Part shown: piece by piece, positions 1-6,893 of the stretch
How positions within the stretch are numbered: the first letter of the stretch is position 1
How the letters are laid out: every line of letters starts with the position of its first letter
Assembly (NCBI GenBank): GCA_020355985.1
Contig: CP070628.1
Span: forward strand, 212,342-219,479
Length of the DNA: 7,138 nt
Direction: 5' to 3'
From: Nitrospirota bacterium
GTDB taxonomy: Bacteria > Nitrospirota > Nitrospiria > Nitrospirales > UBA8639
The notes under the pieces: model-generated
What the model was told of the DNA's origin: nothing
The model's database searches: none
The model's input: only the letters and a program-made list of their open reading frames with translations
Program-made: the position numbers and the translations under genes

Positions 1-741
1 CTGGACCAATGCCTCTGGTAGCCATGAATGAAAGGGGAACACGGGAGCTTTAAAGGCCAGACCTAAGAAGATCAACCAGAAAATTAAGAGCTGTTGGCTA
101 AGGGGAATAGGTACGGAAAGCAGATCAATAAAATCAAAACTGTAAACCTGTTTTGCTTCAAAATAATTCAGGCTCAGGAGGCAAAAACCTACCAACATGA
201 AGACGCTGCCCAACAGGGTATAGAGCACATATTTCAAGGCTGCGTAGTGACAATCTTTCCCAGGACCCCATAACTTAATTAGGAAATAGCTGGGGATGAG
301 CATGAGTTCCCAAAAGACAAAAAAGACAATCAAGTCGATGGAGGCAAAAATACCCATGAAGGTTGTTTCCAAAGCCAAAATACTCATAAAAAAGGCTTTG
401 GGCTTTAGGTTCACTGAATCCCATGAGTAGAGCACTAGCAGGACGGTCAAAAAGGCGGTCAGTCCAAGAAAGAGAACACTGACGCCATCAACAGCCAGGT
501 GATAACTAATACCCAGAAAGGGAATCCACTCATGCCTTTCGGCGAACTGCATGGCAGCTGTGTCCGGAACAAAGAGCAGGAGCATCAATGCAGCAACGGC
601 CATTTCAACTCCGGCAATCCCCAGCGTGGCTTGTCGCACCATATCGTGGTCTTTCATTCTCCAGACGACGAGAGCTCCTAGCAAAGGGAAGAAGGTCAGA
701 AAGGACAGAATAGGAAAGCCGAATGAAAGTTCTTCTTGCAT
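1..741 (-). CDS. nuoM: NADH-quinone oxidoreductase subunit M (antiporter-like proton pump), N-terminal part
   Basis: The first 247 codons of a proton-pumping membrane subunit; the gene runs off the window at base 1, still in frame, and complete NuoM proteins have roughly 500 residues. The family's key residues are visible: Glu145 in FFVFWELMLIPSYFLI and Lys231 in LAFKAPVFPFHSWLPEAL, equivalent to E144 and K234 of E. coli NuoM. The N-terminus reads MQEELSFGFPILSFLTFFPLLGAL, and an amphipathic WIPFLGISYHLAVDGVS segment (residues 72-88) matches the usual W-x-P-x-hydrophobic-x-Y-x-x-x-x-DG-S pattern. The ATG at 741 lies 7 bp after the nuoL stop with no recognisable Shine-Dalgarno sequence, suggesting coupling to nuoL. 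Whether this is the standard NuoM or the additional NuoM of a four-pump complex cannot be decided here. Confidence 0.96.
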   Translation of the reverse strand, partial: MQEELSFGFPILSFLTFFPLLGALVVWRMKDHDMVRQATLGIAGVEMAVAALMLLLFVPDTAAMQFAERHEWIPFLGISYHLAVDGVSVLFLGLTAFLTVLLVLYSWDSVNLKPKAFFMSILALETTFMGIFASIDLIVFFVFWELMLIPSYFLIKLWGPGKDCHYAALKYVLYTLLGSVFMLVGFCLLSLNYFEAKQVYSFDFIDLLSVPIPLSQQLLIFWLIFLGLAFKAPVFPFHSWLPEALVQ

Positions 742-748
742 ATGAAAA

Positions 749-2746
749 TTAGTACATGCTAGAGCCAGCCGAGGATGATCCGGCAAACCACAGCACCACG
801 AGATGAATAAGAATGGCTAAGCCAATTATCAAGATCGCGGCATAATGGTGTACCATGCCGCTTTGCAATTTTCGCCAAGACCAAGCGAGCAGGTGATTCC
901 CATAGCCGACTACATTCAGCCCGGCATAGATGACGTGTTTTTCGGTCCAGGTAATCGCTTCCGAGCTAATATCGGTTCCTTTGCCAATGCCTACGACGAA
1001 GCGGTCAAGAATATTTCGATCAAACCAATCCCAGAGCATTCCCAATTTCTTGAAGGGTTCGACGATAACCCGGTCATAGAACTCGTCCACATAATATTTA
1101 TTGAGCAATGTCGTATAGACCTGCGGTGATTTCTCAGCCCATTCATTGGCCATCTGAGGACGAATGCAATACATGTAATGGGCAAGCCCCCAACCTCCCA
1201 GGGCAATGGCCACAGCCACAACCATTAATCCTAGCAGTGTGCCCATTTCTACTGCGTGGGGCTCGGCTCCCAATGGGGTGGCCACGTCATGTAAAAACCC
1301 GTGAAACCAGCCATGTTCCGGGGGGACCCCCAAAAAACCACCGACAACTGCCAGACCTGCGAGAACCATGAGTGGTCTTGTCATGATAGGGGGTGATTCA
1401 TGGATATGCTTGGCCACTTGGGGTTCGACTCTGGATTGACCGTAGAAGGTTAGATAGGTCAGCCGGAACATATAAAAACTCGTGAGAAATGCCCCAATAG
1501 CTGCAAGCAGATATAAATGGAAATACCCATGCACAAAGGCATGAGCCATGATTTCATCTTTGCTCCAAAATCCGGCTAAAGGAGGGATTCCCGCAATAGC
1601 CAGTGTGCCAATAAGAAACACTGTGTGGGTAATGGGGATTTTATTGTAAAGCCCACCCATTTTCCTTATATCCTGTTCCCCTGACAACGAATGAATGACT
1701 GCACCAGCGGATAAAAACAATAAAGCTTTAAAAAAGGCATGGGTGACCAAGTGAAAGATTGCCGCTGTATAGGCGCCGACGCCACATGCGAGAAACATAT
1801 AGCCCAATTGGCTGACGGTTGAGTATGCCAGCACCCGTTTAATATCGTTTTGTACTAGTCCGATTGTGGCGGCAAATAGTGCCGTCACCCCACCGATAAT
1901 GCCAACAGTGGTTAAGGCAATAGGAGCCATATCAAACAGGACATGATTGCGAACCACCATATACACACCGGCCGTTACCATGGTTGCTGCATGGATAAGG
2001 GCGCTGACAGGGGTGGGACCTTCCATGGCGTCGGGCAACCAGGTGTACAAGGGCAATTGCGCAGATTTTCCGAATGCCCCAATAAGCAGACAGATGGTGA
2101 TGGCTGTGGCCATTTCAGTAGATAACGATGAGGCTTGGGATAAGACGGTGCTGTAATCAAGTGATCCGAAATGGGAAAAGATAAGAAAGACGGCAACGAG
2201 GAATCCTGCGTCGCCGATTCGGTTCACGACAAAGGCCTTTGTGGCCGCTTTCCCTGCCGAGACCTTTTCATAGTAATACCCAATCAACAAATAGGAACAG
2301 AGGCCGACACCTTCCCACCCAATGAATAGCACCAGGTAATTTGAACCCATCACAAGTAAAAGCATGGAGACCATGAAGAGGTTCATATAGGTGAAGAATC
2401 GGGTAAAGCCTTCCTCCCCATGCATGTAGCCCACGGAATAGACATGAATCAGGAAGCCCACGCCAGTCACAACCAACAACATGATGGTGGTGAGAGGATC
2501 AATTAAAAAGGCCAGATTGATCGAAAGATTGCCCCCAAAAATCCAGGACCAGGCAATCACTTCACGGGGTTCGGGGTTGGACAGGACAGAAACAAAGACA
2601 CCAAGCGTACAGAGAAAGGAGAGACCGACAGAACCGAACGCCAAGCGCCCGGCCATCTCGTGAGAATACCGTGAGCCGTACAGCCCGTTGGCTAATACAG
2701 CCAGGAGCGGAAAGAGGGGAATCAGCAGAACCAGTAAATCAAACAC
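749..2746 (-). CDS. nuoL: NADH-quinone oxidoreductase subunit L (antiporter-like proton pump) with extended lateral helix
   Basis: A 665-residue membrane subunit at the distal end of the pumping arm, homologous to MrpA-type antiporter subunits. Key residues are present: Glu145 in WEGVGLCSYLLIGYYY, Asp179 in NRIGDAGF, Lys227 in AFGKSAQLPLYTWLPDAMEG, His252 in SALIHAATMVTAGVYM, His332, His336 and Lys340 in HLVTHAFFKALLFL, and Lys396 in AGFWSKDEIM. After about residue 552 comes the long amphipathic lateral helix HL, then a final membrane anchor at about 634-654. E. coli NuoL has about 613 residues; between its YDxVxVxPF motif and the final anchor it has about 41 residues, whereas this protein has about 70. 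The start codon is GTG, one base after the nuoK stop, without a strong ribosome binding site. The extended HL suggests that the complex accommodates an additional pump subunit. Confidence 0.97.
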   Translation of the reverse strand: MFDLLVLLIPLFPLLAVLANGLYGSRYSHEMAGRLAFGSVGLSFLCTLGVFVSVLSNPEPREVIAWSWIFGGNLSINLAFLIDPLTTIMLLVVTGVGFLIHVYSVGYMHGEEGFTRFFTYMNLFMVSMLLLVMGSNYLVLFIGWEGVGLCSYLLIGYYYEKVSAGKAATKAFVVNRIGDAGFLVAVFLIFSHFGSLDYSTVLSQASSLSTEMATAITICLLIGAFGKSAQLPLYTWLPDAMEGPTPVSALIHAATMVTAGVYMVVRNHVLFDMAPIALTTVGIIGGVTALFAATIGLVQNDIKRVLAYSTVSQLGYMFLACGVGAYTAAIFHLVTHAFFKALLFLSAGAVIHSLSGEQDIRKMGGLYNKIPITHTVFLIGTLAIAGIPPLAGFWSKDEIMAHAFVHGYFHLYLLAAIGAFLTSFYMFRLTYLTFYGQSRVEPQVAKHIHESPPIMTRPLMVLAGLAVVGGFLGVPPEHGWFHGFLHDVATPLGAEPHAVEMGTLLGLMVVAVAIALGGWGLAHYMYCIRPQMANEWAEKSPQVYTTLLNKYYVDEFYDRVIVEPFKKLGMLWDWFDRNILDRFVVGIGKGTDISSEAITWTEKHVIYAGLNVVGYGNHLLAWSWRKLQSGMVHHYAAILIIGLAILIHLVVLWFAGSSSAGSSMY
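866..1021 (-). other. Extended HL lateral-helix region of NuoL, candidate 26-residue internal duplication
   Basis: These codons encode NuoL residues 576-627. Residues 576-595 and 602-621 can be aligned at a constant offset of 26: Asp-Arg-Asn-Ile-Leu against Glu-Lys-His-Val-Ile, and GIGKG against VGYGN with Gly588/Gly614 and Gly590/Gly616 matching. The offset is about the size of the excess over ordinary NuoL, so the longer helix may have arisen by duplication of one stretch. The alignment is by eye and the identities are few, so the duplication is a hypothesis, but the extra length itself is plain. HL runs along the antiporter-like subunits and clamps them together. Confidence 0.6.
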
Positions 2747-2747
2747 G

Positions 2748-3050
2748 TTACCACTTTAAGATATTGATCTGATCGACATTGGTGGCCATCTTCCCGCGGA
2801 AGATAACAATAATGATGGCCAATCCCACGGCAGCTTCGGCCGCAGCTACCGCAATGATAAATAAAGCCGATAGTTGTCCAGCCATGGAATTCAAATAATG
2901 AGAAAATGCCACCAAATTAATATTGGCGGCATTGAGCATGATCTCCACGCTCATTAAGACGATAATAAAATTGCGACGAATAAGTACGCCGACCAATCCT
3001 GTCATAAACAGAATGGCACTGACGGCGACATAGGCGGAAAGAGGGATCAT
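2748..3050 (-). CDS. nuoK: NADH-quinone oxidoreductase subunit K
   Basis: A 100-residue, three-helix membrane subunit, the same length as E. coli NuoK and homologous to MrpC of Na+/H+ antiporters. The two membrane-embedded glutamates needed for proton translocation are visible at the expected places: Glu36 in SVEIMLNAANIN and Glu72 in AAAEAAVGLAI. The conserved loop arginines after the first helix (R25, R26) are also there. The C-terminus ends QINILKW, as is usual. The gene starts at an ATG with a weak AGG upstream, 11 bp after nuoJ, and its TAA stop is only one base from the nuoL start codon, so nuoK and nuoL translation must be tightly coupled. The nuoJ-nuoK-nuoL order is the canonical one. 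Confidence 0.97.
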   Translation of the reverse strand: MIPLSAYVAVSAILFMTGLVGVLIRRNFIIVLMSVEIMLNAANINLVAFSHYLNSMAGQLSALFIIAVAAAEAAVGLAIIIVIFRGKMATNVDQINILKW

Positions 3051-3061
3051 CGTGCCTGGTC

Positions 3062-3601
3062 TTAAGGTGCCGGAGAATTGGCTGGTTCCTGGGTATCGGT
3101 TTTCGCTGGCGTCTTAGCCAAGACGATGGCTCCAATAACGGCACCAAGCAAGAAGATTCCGACGATTTCAAAAAGAAGTAAATAATCGCTAAACATGGTG
3201 ATGCCAACCGCATGGCTAGGTCCGGTTGTTAAAATGACCTCCGAGGTAGCTGTTCCTAATGTGCCGCCATAGGGGGAGAGCATCAACAGAATGAGTAACT
3301 CGGCGAATAGGCCCATGCCTGCGAATAATAAATAGGAATGTTTCTTATGAAGATGCTGTTCTTCCGTTTTTAAATTCATCAGCATCAACACAAAAAGGTA
3401 CAAAATTAAAATCGCCCCTGCATACACGATAATTTGCACTGCCGCCAAGAATTCGGCATTGAGCATGACAAAGAGTCCAGCCATATGCAGAAGAAGTGTG
3501 AGTAGGGCCATCGCGCAATGCACGGCATTACGGAGAGCCACAGTCAGAACCCCTGCAACGACACATATCGTGGCAAAGTATATGAAAAGAATCCACATCA
3601 T
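3062..3601 (-). CDS. nuoJ: NADH-quinone oxidoreductase subunit J
   Basis: A 179-residue integral membrane subunit of the proton-pumping arm, with five predicted transmembrane segments (about residues 3-22, 28-48, 53-77, 90-108 and 138-162). The most conserved part is present: LFVMLNAEFLAAVQIIVYAGAILILYLFVLMLMN, positions 43-76 in this protein, including the Tyr60 of the third helix whose pi-bulge is linked to coupling between quinone reduction and pumping in the family. The last helix reads SDYLLLFEIVGIFLLGAVIG, again typical of NuoJ. The C-terminus is a short Pro/Ala/Thr-rich tail. The gene begins with two consecutive ATG codons (MM), so the start could be three bases further in. It lies 8 bp after nuoI and 11 bp before nuoK, without a strong ribosome binding site, which points to translational coupling. 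Confidence 0.96.
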   Translation of the reverse strand: MMWILFIYFATICVVAGVLTVALRNAVHCAMALLTLLLHMAGLFVMLNAEFLAAVQIIVYAGAILILYLFVLMLMNLKTEEQHLHKKHSYLLFAGMGLFAELLILLMLSPYGGTLGTATSEVILTTGPSHAVGITMFSDYLLLFEIVGIFLLGAVIGAIVLAKTPAKTDTQEPANSPAP

Positions 3602-3609
3602 GGGCTGGT

Positions 3610-4179
3610 TTAAGAATCCTGGACGTTTTGGATTGAGACAGGAAAATGGTATCGGTAAGCCTGACTTTCCTCACCTTCCTTCTCTTGGTTATGGGCGTAT
3701 AAATATTTTTTGGCATCATCTAAATGCCGTTCTCCGATTTGATACAAGCGTGGTTTGTCGAACAGGAGTGTGCGTTTGTCATGCGTAGAAAATTCATAGA
3801 CCTTGGTCATGGCTAAGGCGTTGACGGGGCAGGCTTCCACGCAGTATCCACAGAACACACATTTGGTAATATCAATGAAAAATTCGCTGGCATAGCGTTG
3901 AAGGGGTAGTGATTTATCTTCCTCGCTAATGACCTTGATGCAGCGTGAGGGACAAGCGGCCTCGCAAAGATCGCATCCTACGCAGCGTTCTTTGCCGTCA
4001 TCATAGCGTAACAGGCACAAAGCACCACGATGGGCATCGGGGATCGTCCGTTTCTCCCTAGGGTATTGGAAGGTCATAGGACGATGCAGTAGGTGTTTGA
4101 ACGTGACCTTTGCAGCCTGCCAAATTTCCCGGAACAACACAGCATCAAAAAACTTTTTCGTGGTGGTTTCGTTACTCAT
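3610..4179 (-). CDS. nuoI: NADH-quinone oxidoreductase subunit I (2x[4Fe-4S] ferredoxin-like, TYKY)
   Basis: A 189-residue subunit that carries clusters N6a and N6b and relays electrons from NuoG to the N2 cluster in NuoB, at the junction of the peripheral and membrane arms. Two classic motifs are visible: CVGCDLCEAACP (C66, C69, C72, C76) and CVFCGYCVEACPVNA (C107, C110, C113, C117). In each cluster the fourth Cys comes from the other motif in this fold. The N-terminal 35 residues form the amphipathic stretch that lies on the membrane, followed by the family's FQYPREKR and RGALCLLRYDDGKERC segments. The length is close to E. coli NuoI (180 aa), with a hydrophilic C-terminal tail rich in Glu and Gln. 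It starts 23 bp after the nuoG stop; an AAGGA sits rather far (14 bases) upstream of the ATG. The canonical neighbour nuoH is missing between nuoG and nuoI. Confidence 0.97.
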   Translation of the reverse strand: MSNETTTKKFFDAVLFREIWQAAKVTFKHLLHRPMTFQYPREKRTIPDAHRGALCLLRYDDGKERCVGCDLCEAACPSRCIKVISEEDKSLPLQRYASEFFIDITKCVFCGYCVEACPVNALAMTKVYEFSTHDKRTLLFDKPRLYQIGERHLDDAKKYLYAHNQEKEGEESQAYRYHFPVSIQNVQDS

Positions 4180-4202
4180 AATGACGTGTTCATTCCTTGC
4201 AG

Positions 4203-6893
4203 CTAAACTTTTTCAACTGTGACGTGGGTCAACTTGAAATAAGGGACCCTGGTAATGGGGTCAATTTGAAGTGACATGAGGTCCTTCACAGGAGGATCAT
4301 TAAAATGTTCAGGCACTGTACAGGTACCTGGCATCAAGGTGGTATCCTCTGTCACCGTCATTTCCAAGGTGCCCTGATCAGAGGTCAAGCGAATACGTTC
4401 GCCAGAGGTGAGACCAAGGTTTTTAAGATCTTCTGAACCCATCCCGAGGCTTTTCTTGTTGGACGAAATCTCGATCAAGCCCGAGGCTTGAGTGGAGAGT
4501 TTTCCGGAATGATAAATGAGTTGAATCATCCGCAGACCGAATGGTCGAGGGGCTTTCCCTTTCTCATTCATGGCGTATCGAGCGCCAACTGCTTGGGCAT
4601 AACCATTCGAAAAATAACGTGAGGAGTTCAAGGCGACTTTTGGTGCCTTTCCTAAGTTGTAATATCCAGGAAGAATCTTGCGAATTTCTTGTTGAATGTC
4701 TTGAGTTGTTTCATAAGCCATCTGTGAACCAAGGACGTTGGCCATCCCAACCATGATGTGCCAATCCAACGTGCTCTCGCCTAGTGACTCTAACGCAGGG
4801 CGAAGATATTGCACTTTTCCTTCTTGATTCGTCACGGTGCCGTCCTTTTCAGCAAATGTTGAAGCAGGGAAGACGACATGTGCCAATTTGGCCGTTTCGG
4901 TGAGGAACGGATCCTGGCAAATCAGGACGTCCAATGTCTCCAAAGCCCCTTTAACGCCAAATGAATCCGGCAAGGTCTCTAAAGGATTTTCTCCTATAAC
5001 ATATAAGGCCTTGATTTCCCCTTTTCGGCAGCGCTCCAGAATGTCAATCAGATGGCCACCTTGTTGGGCATCGGGAAGGCTCGTGCCCCAAGCTTGTTGG
5101 AATGTTTCACGGAGCTGTGTGTCGGTAAAGGACCCTGTTCCGGGTAAGAATTCGGGTGCGACACCCATATCGACGGCACCCTGTTCATTCGCTTCCTCGG
5201 TAAAGGTGTTAATCCCACAGCCTTGTTTCTCTAATTTTCCGGTGACCCAAGCCAGATCAATCAGGTGCAGCATGTGCTGATAACCATTGACTTGCCGAAG
5301 AATCCCTTCACCACAAATGATGATAGACCGAGGTGCCTCGGCGAAAATTCTGGCTGTCTCATTTATTTGCTCAACATCCGCGCCGGTTTGTTGAGACACA
5401 TCCTCCAAAGAATAGGACTCGGTAGCCTGCTTTAAGGCAGCTAAAGCATCAGGATGTGCATTGGTTGTTTCCTCATCGATCAAGTCCTGCTGAATGACCG
5501 ATTTAACCAGCCCTTGAATATAGAACCCTTCCGTTCCCGGATTCACCATAATGGGATGGGAGCCAAGTTTGGCCATATTCGTTTGAGCTGAATCCACCAC
5601 AATGGTTTGGGCTTTATATAAACTGATGGCGGATTTGACTCGAAGGCTGGCCACAGGGTTGGTTTCGGTAATATTGGCTCCGATGATCAGGAAAGCTTTG
5701 GCTTTATTGATTTCCTCAGAGGTGTTCATCATGCGATGAATCCCTAATGCCCGATTCATGGCATGGACAAAATTAAGATGTCCGTATCTCGCGCTGCTAT
5801 CAAGTTGGTTAGTGCCAATCACCGTCCGCATGAATTTTTGAAAAACATACAGATCTTCATTGGTACATCGTGCGGTGATAAGCCCGGCAATAGCTTGAGG
5901 TCCGTGTTGGGCTTTGATGGCACCTAATCGGCTAGCCGCGGTTTCCAAGGCATCGATCCAGGGTGTGGGTTGGAGCCCGGCATCCGTACGAACCAATGGT
6001 TCTGTTAGTCGGGAAGGACTATCTATAAATTGAAAACCGAATCGCCCACGTACACAGATTCCGTTATGACCATTGACCGTATCGCTTCGATCGCCCCACT
6101 TATTTTTCCAGGAAAGTGGTGAGGTGACGCGGACGACTTCCGTATCTTTAGTTTCCACATAGATTTGGCAGCCATCACCACAGTAATTGCAGGTCGTAGT
6201 CGTCTTTTTGAGCTGCCAAGGCTTGTACCCATATTTGGAAAATTTATTGGTAATGGCGCCAACGGGGCAGACCGCTAAGCAATCTCCGCAGAATTCGCAA
6301 TCCAGCGCTTGATCGCCTTTAGCCACCACTTGGGTGAATCCACCTTTTTTCATGAATTGCAGGGCATCGATGCGTTGCACATCCTTGCAGATGTTGATGC
6401 ATTCACCGCAAGCGATGCAGCGGTTCATGTTGAAGTCCAACACCAAACTGCGCGTGTCTTCAGGAATATTTTTTTGCTTTGCGTTAGCCAGATTGGTCAC
6501 ACCATGTTGAAAAGCCATATCTTGCAATTCGCAATGACCATCGGCATCGCAGACCGGACAGTCTAAAGGATGGACCGATAAATGTTTTTCGACAGCCTTT
6601 TTACGGGCTAAAAACAAATCTTCACCGTCGGTCCGAATCACCATTCCTGCAGCGGCCTTTGCCGTACAAGAGCGAACCGGCGCTTTCTTCCCTTCTTGGC
6701 TGACCAAGCACATGCCACAGGAGCCAAAGGGATCGAAGGTGTAGTGGTAGCACATTGCCGGAACAATCTTGCCGGTACTGGACACCACGTCATAGAGCGA
6801 AACTCCCGCCTTGGCGGTGACGGTTTCCCCGTCCATCGTCAATTCTATCGTCTCGGCTTCGACTTCGGGTGAGGTGACTGGTTTTAAGCCCAT
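4203..6893 (-). CDS. nuoG: NADH-quinone oxidoreductase subunit G, formate-dehydrogenase-alpha-like form
   Basis: An 896-residue Fe-S protein of the peripheral arm that passes electrons towards the quinone site. Reading from the N-terminus: a plant-type [2Fe-2S] domain (C48, C59, C62, C76); a His-Cys3 [4Fe-4S] site (H108, C112, C115, C121); two full ferredoxin-type CxxCxxCxxxC motifs (C159-C169 and C199-C209); a molybdopterin-oxidoreductase Fe4S4 motif (C235, C238, C242, C280); a long molybdopterin-oxidoreductase fold from about residue 290; and a C-terminal dinucleotide-binding-like domain from about 790. Segments such as VRGRFGFQFI and ARCTNEDLYVFQKFMRTVIG look more like formate dehydrogenase alpha than E. 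coli NuoG. At the place of the catalytic Sec/Cys the sequence reads ARYGH, so Gly371 replaces it while the following His is kept. Formate oxidation is therefore unlikely, and an electron-transfer role fits better, as does the operon context. E. coli NuoG (about 908 aa) is similar in length. The start is supported by an AAAAGGAT ribosome binding site. Confidence 0.93.
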   Translation of the reverse strand: MGLKPVTSPEVEAETIELTMDGETVTAKAGVSLYDVVSSTGKIVPAMCYHYTFDPFGSCGMCLVSQEGKKAPVRSCTAKAAAGMVIRTDGEDLFLARKKAVEKHLSVHPLDCPVCDADGHCELQDMAFQHGVTNLANAKQKNIPEDTRSLVLDFNMNRCIACGECINICKDVQRIDALQFMKKGGFTQVVAKGDQALDCEFCGDCLAVCPVGAITNKFSKYGYKPWQLKKTTTTCNYCGDGCQIYVETKDTEVVRVTSPLSWKNKWGDRSDTVNGHNGICVRGRFGFQFIDSPSRLTEPLVRTDAGLQPTPWIDALETAASRLGAIKAQHGPQAIAGLITARCTNEDLYVFQKFMRTVIGTNQLDSSARYGHLNFVHAMNRALGIHRMMNTSEEINKAKAFLIIGANITETNPVASLRVKSAISLYKAQTIVVDSAQTNMAKLGSHPIMVNPGTEGFYIQGLVKSVIQQDLIDEETTNAHPDALAALKQATESYSLEDVSQQTGADVEQINETARIFAEAPRSIIICGEGILRQVNGYQHMLHLIDLAWVTGKLEKQGCGINTFTEEANEQGAVDMGVAPEFLPGTGSFTDTQLRETFQQAWGTSLPDAQQGGHLIDILERCRKGEIKALYVIGENPLETLPDSFGVKGALETLDVLICQDPFLTETAKLAHVVFPASTFAEKDGTVTNQEGKVQYLRPALESLGESTLDWHIMVGMANVLGSQMAYETTQDIQQEIRKILPGYYNLGKAPKVALNSSRYFSNGYAQAVGARYAMNEKGKAPRPFGLRMIQLIYHSGKLSTQASGLIEISSNKKSLGMGSEDLKNLGLTSGERIRLTSDQGTLEMTVTEDTTLMPGTCTVPEHFNDPPVKDLMSLQIDPITRVPYFKLTHVTVEKV

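Noticed and set aside
499..745. Two overlapping plus-strand frames near the nuoM start
   Set aside because: Both are covered by the clear nuoM N-terminus on the minus strand and show no domain features.
845..1129. Plus-strand reading frame of 94 codons
   Set aside because: It lies wholly opposite nuoL, in the strongly conserved C-terminal part, has no recognisable motif and no ribosome binding context; it is an antisense shadow.
749..2746. Calling this locus an Mrp antiporter or Hyf/Hyc hydrogenase cluster
   Set aside because: NuoL-like proteins occur there too, but the nuoD C-terminus, nuoG, nuoI, nuoJ and nuoK around it, and the full NuoL residue set, point to complex I.
2917..3213. Minus-strand frame of 98 codons spanning the nuoJ-nuoK junction
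   Set aside because: It is out of frame with both nuoJ and nuoK, which are full-length with conserved residues; no sign of a frameshift or fusion.
4180..4202. Possible terminator or deletion scar between nuoG and nuoI
   Set aside because: The 23 bp hold no inverted repeat with a T-tract, and no nuoH remnant can be read in any frame.
4837..5280. Plus-strand reading frame of 147 codons, the longest on that strand
   Set aside because: It is antisense to the molybdopterin-like part of nuoG. Its Ser/Pro/Arg-rich translation resembles no family I know, and nuoG is unbroken there.
4203..6893. Calling the large Fe-S gene a catalytic formate dehydrogenase (fdhA)
   Set aside because: The catalytic Sec/Cys is replaced by Gly, and the gene sits between nuoD and nuoI in a complex I operon, so NuoG is the better call despite the FdhA-like sequence.
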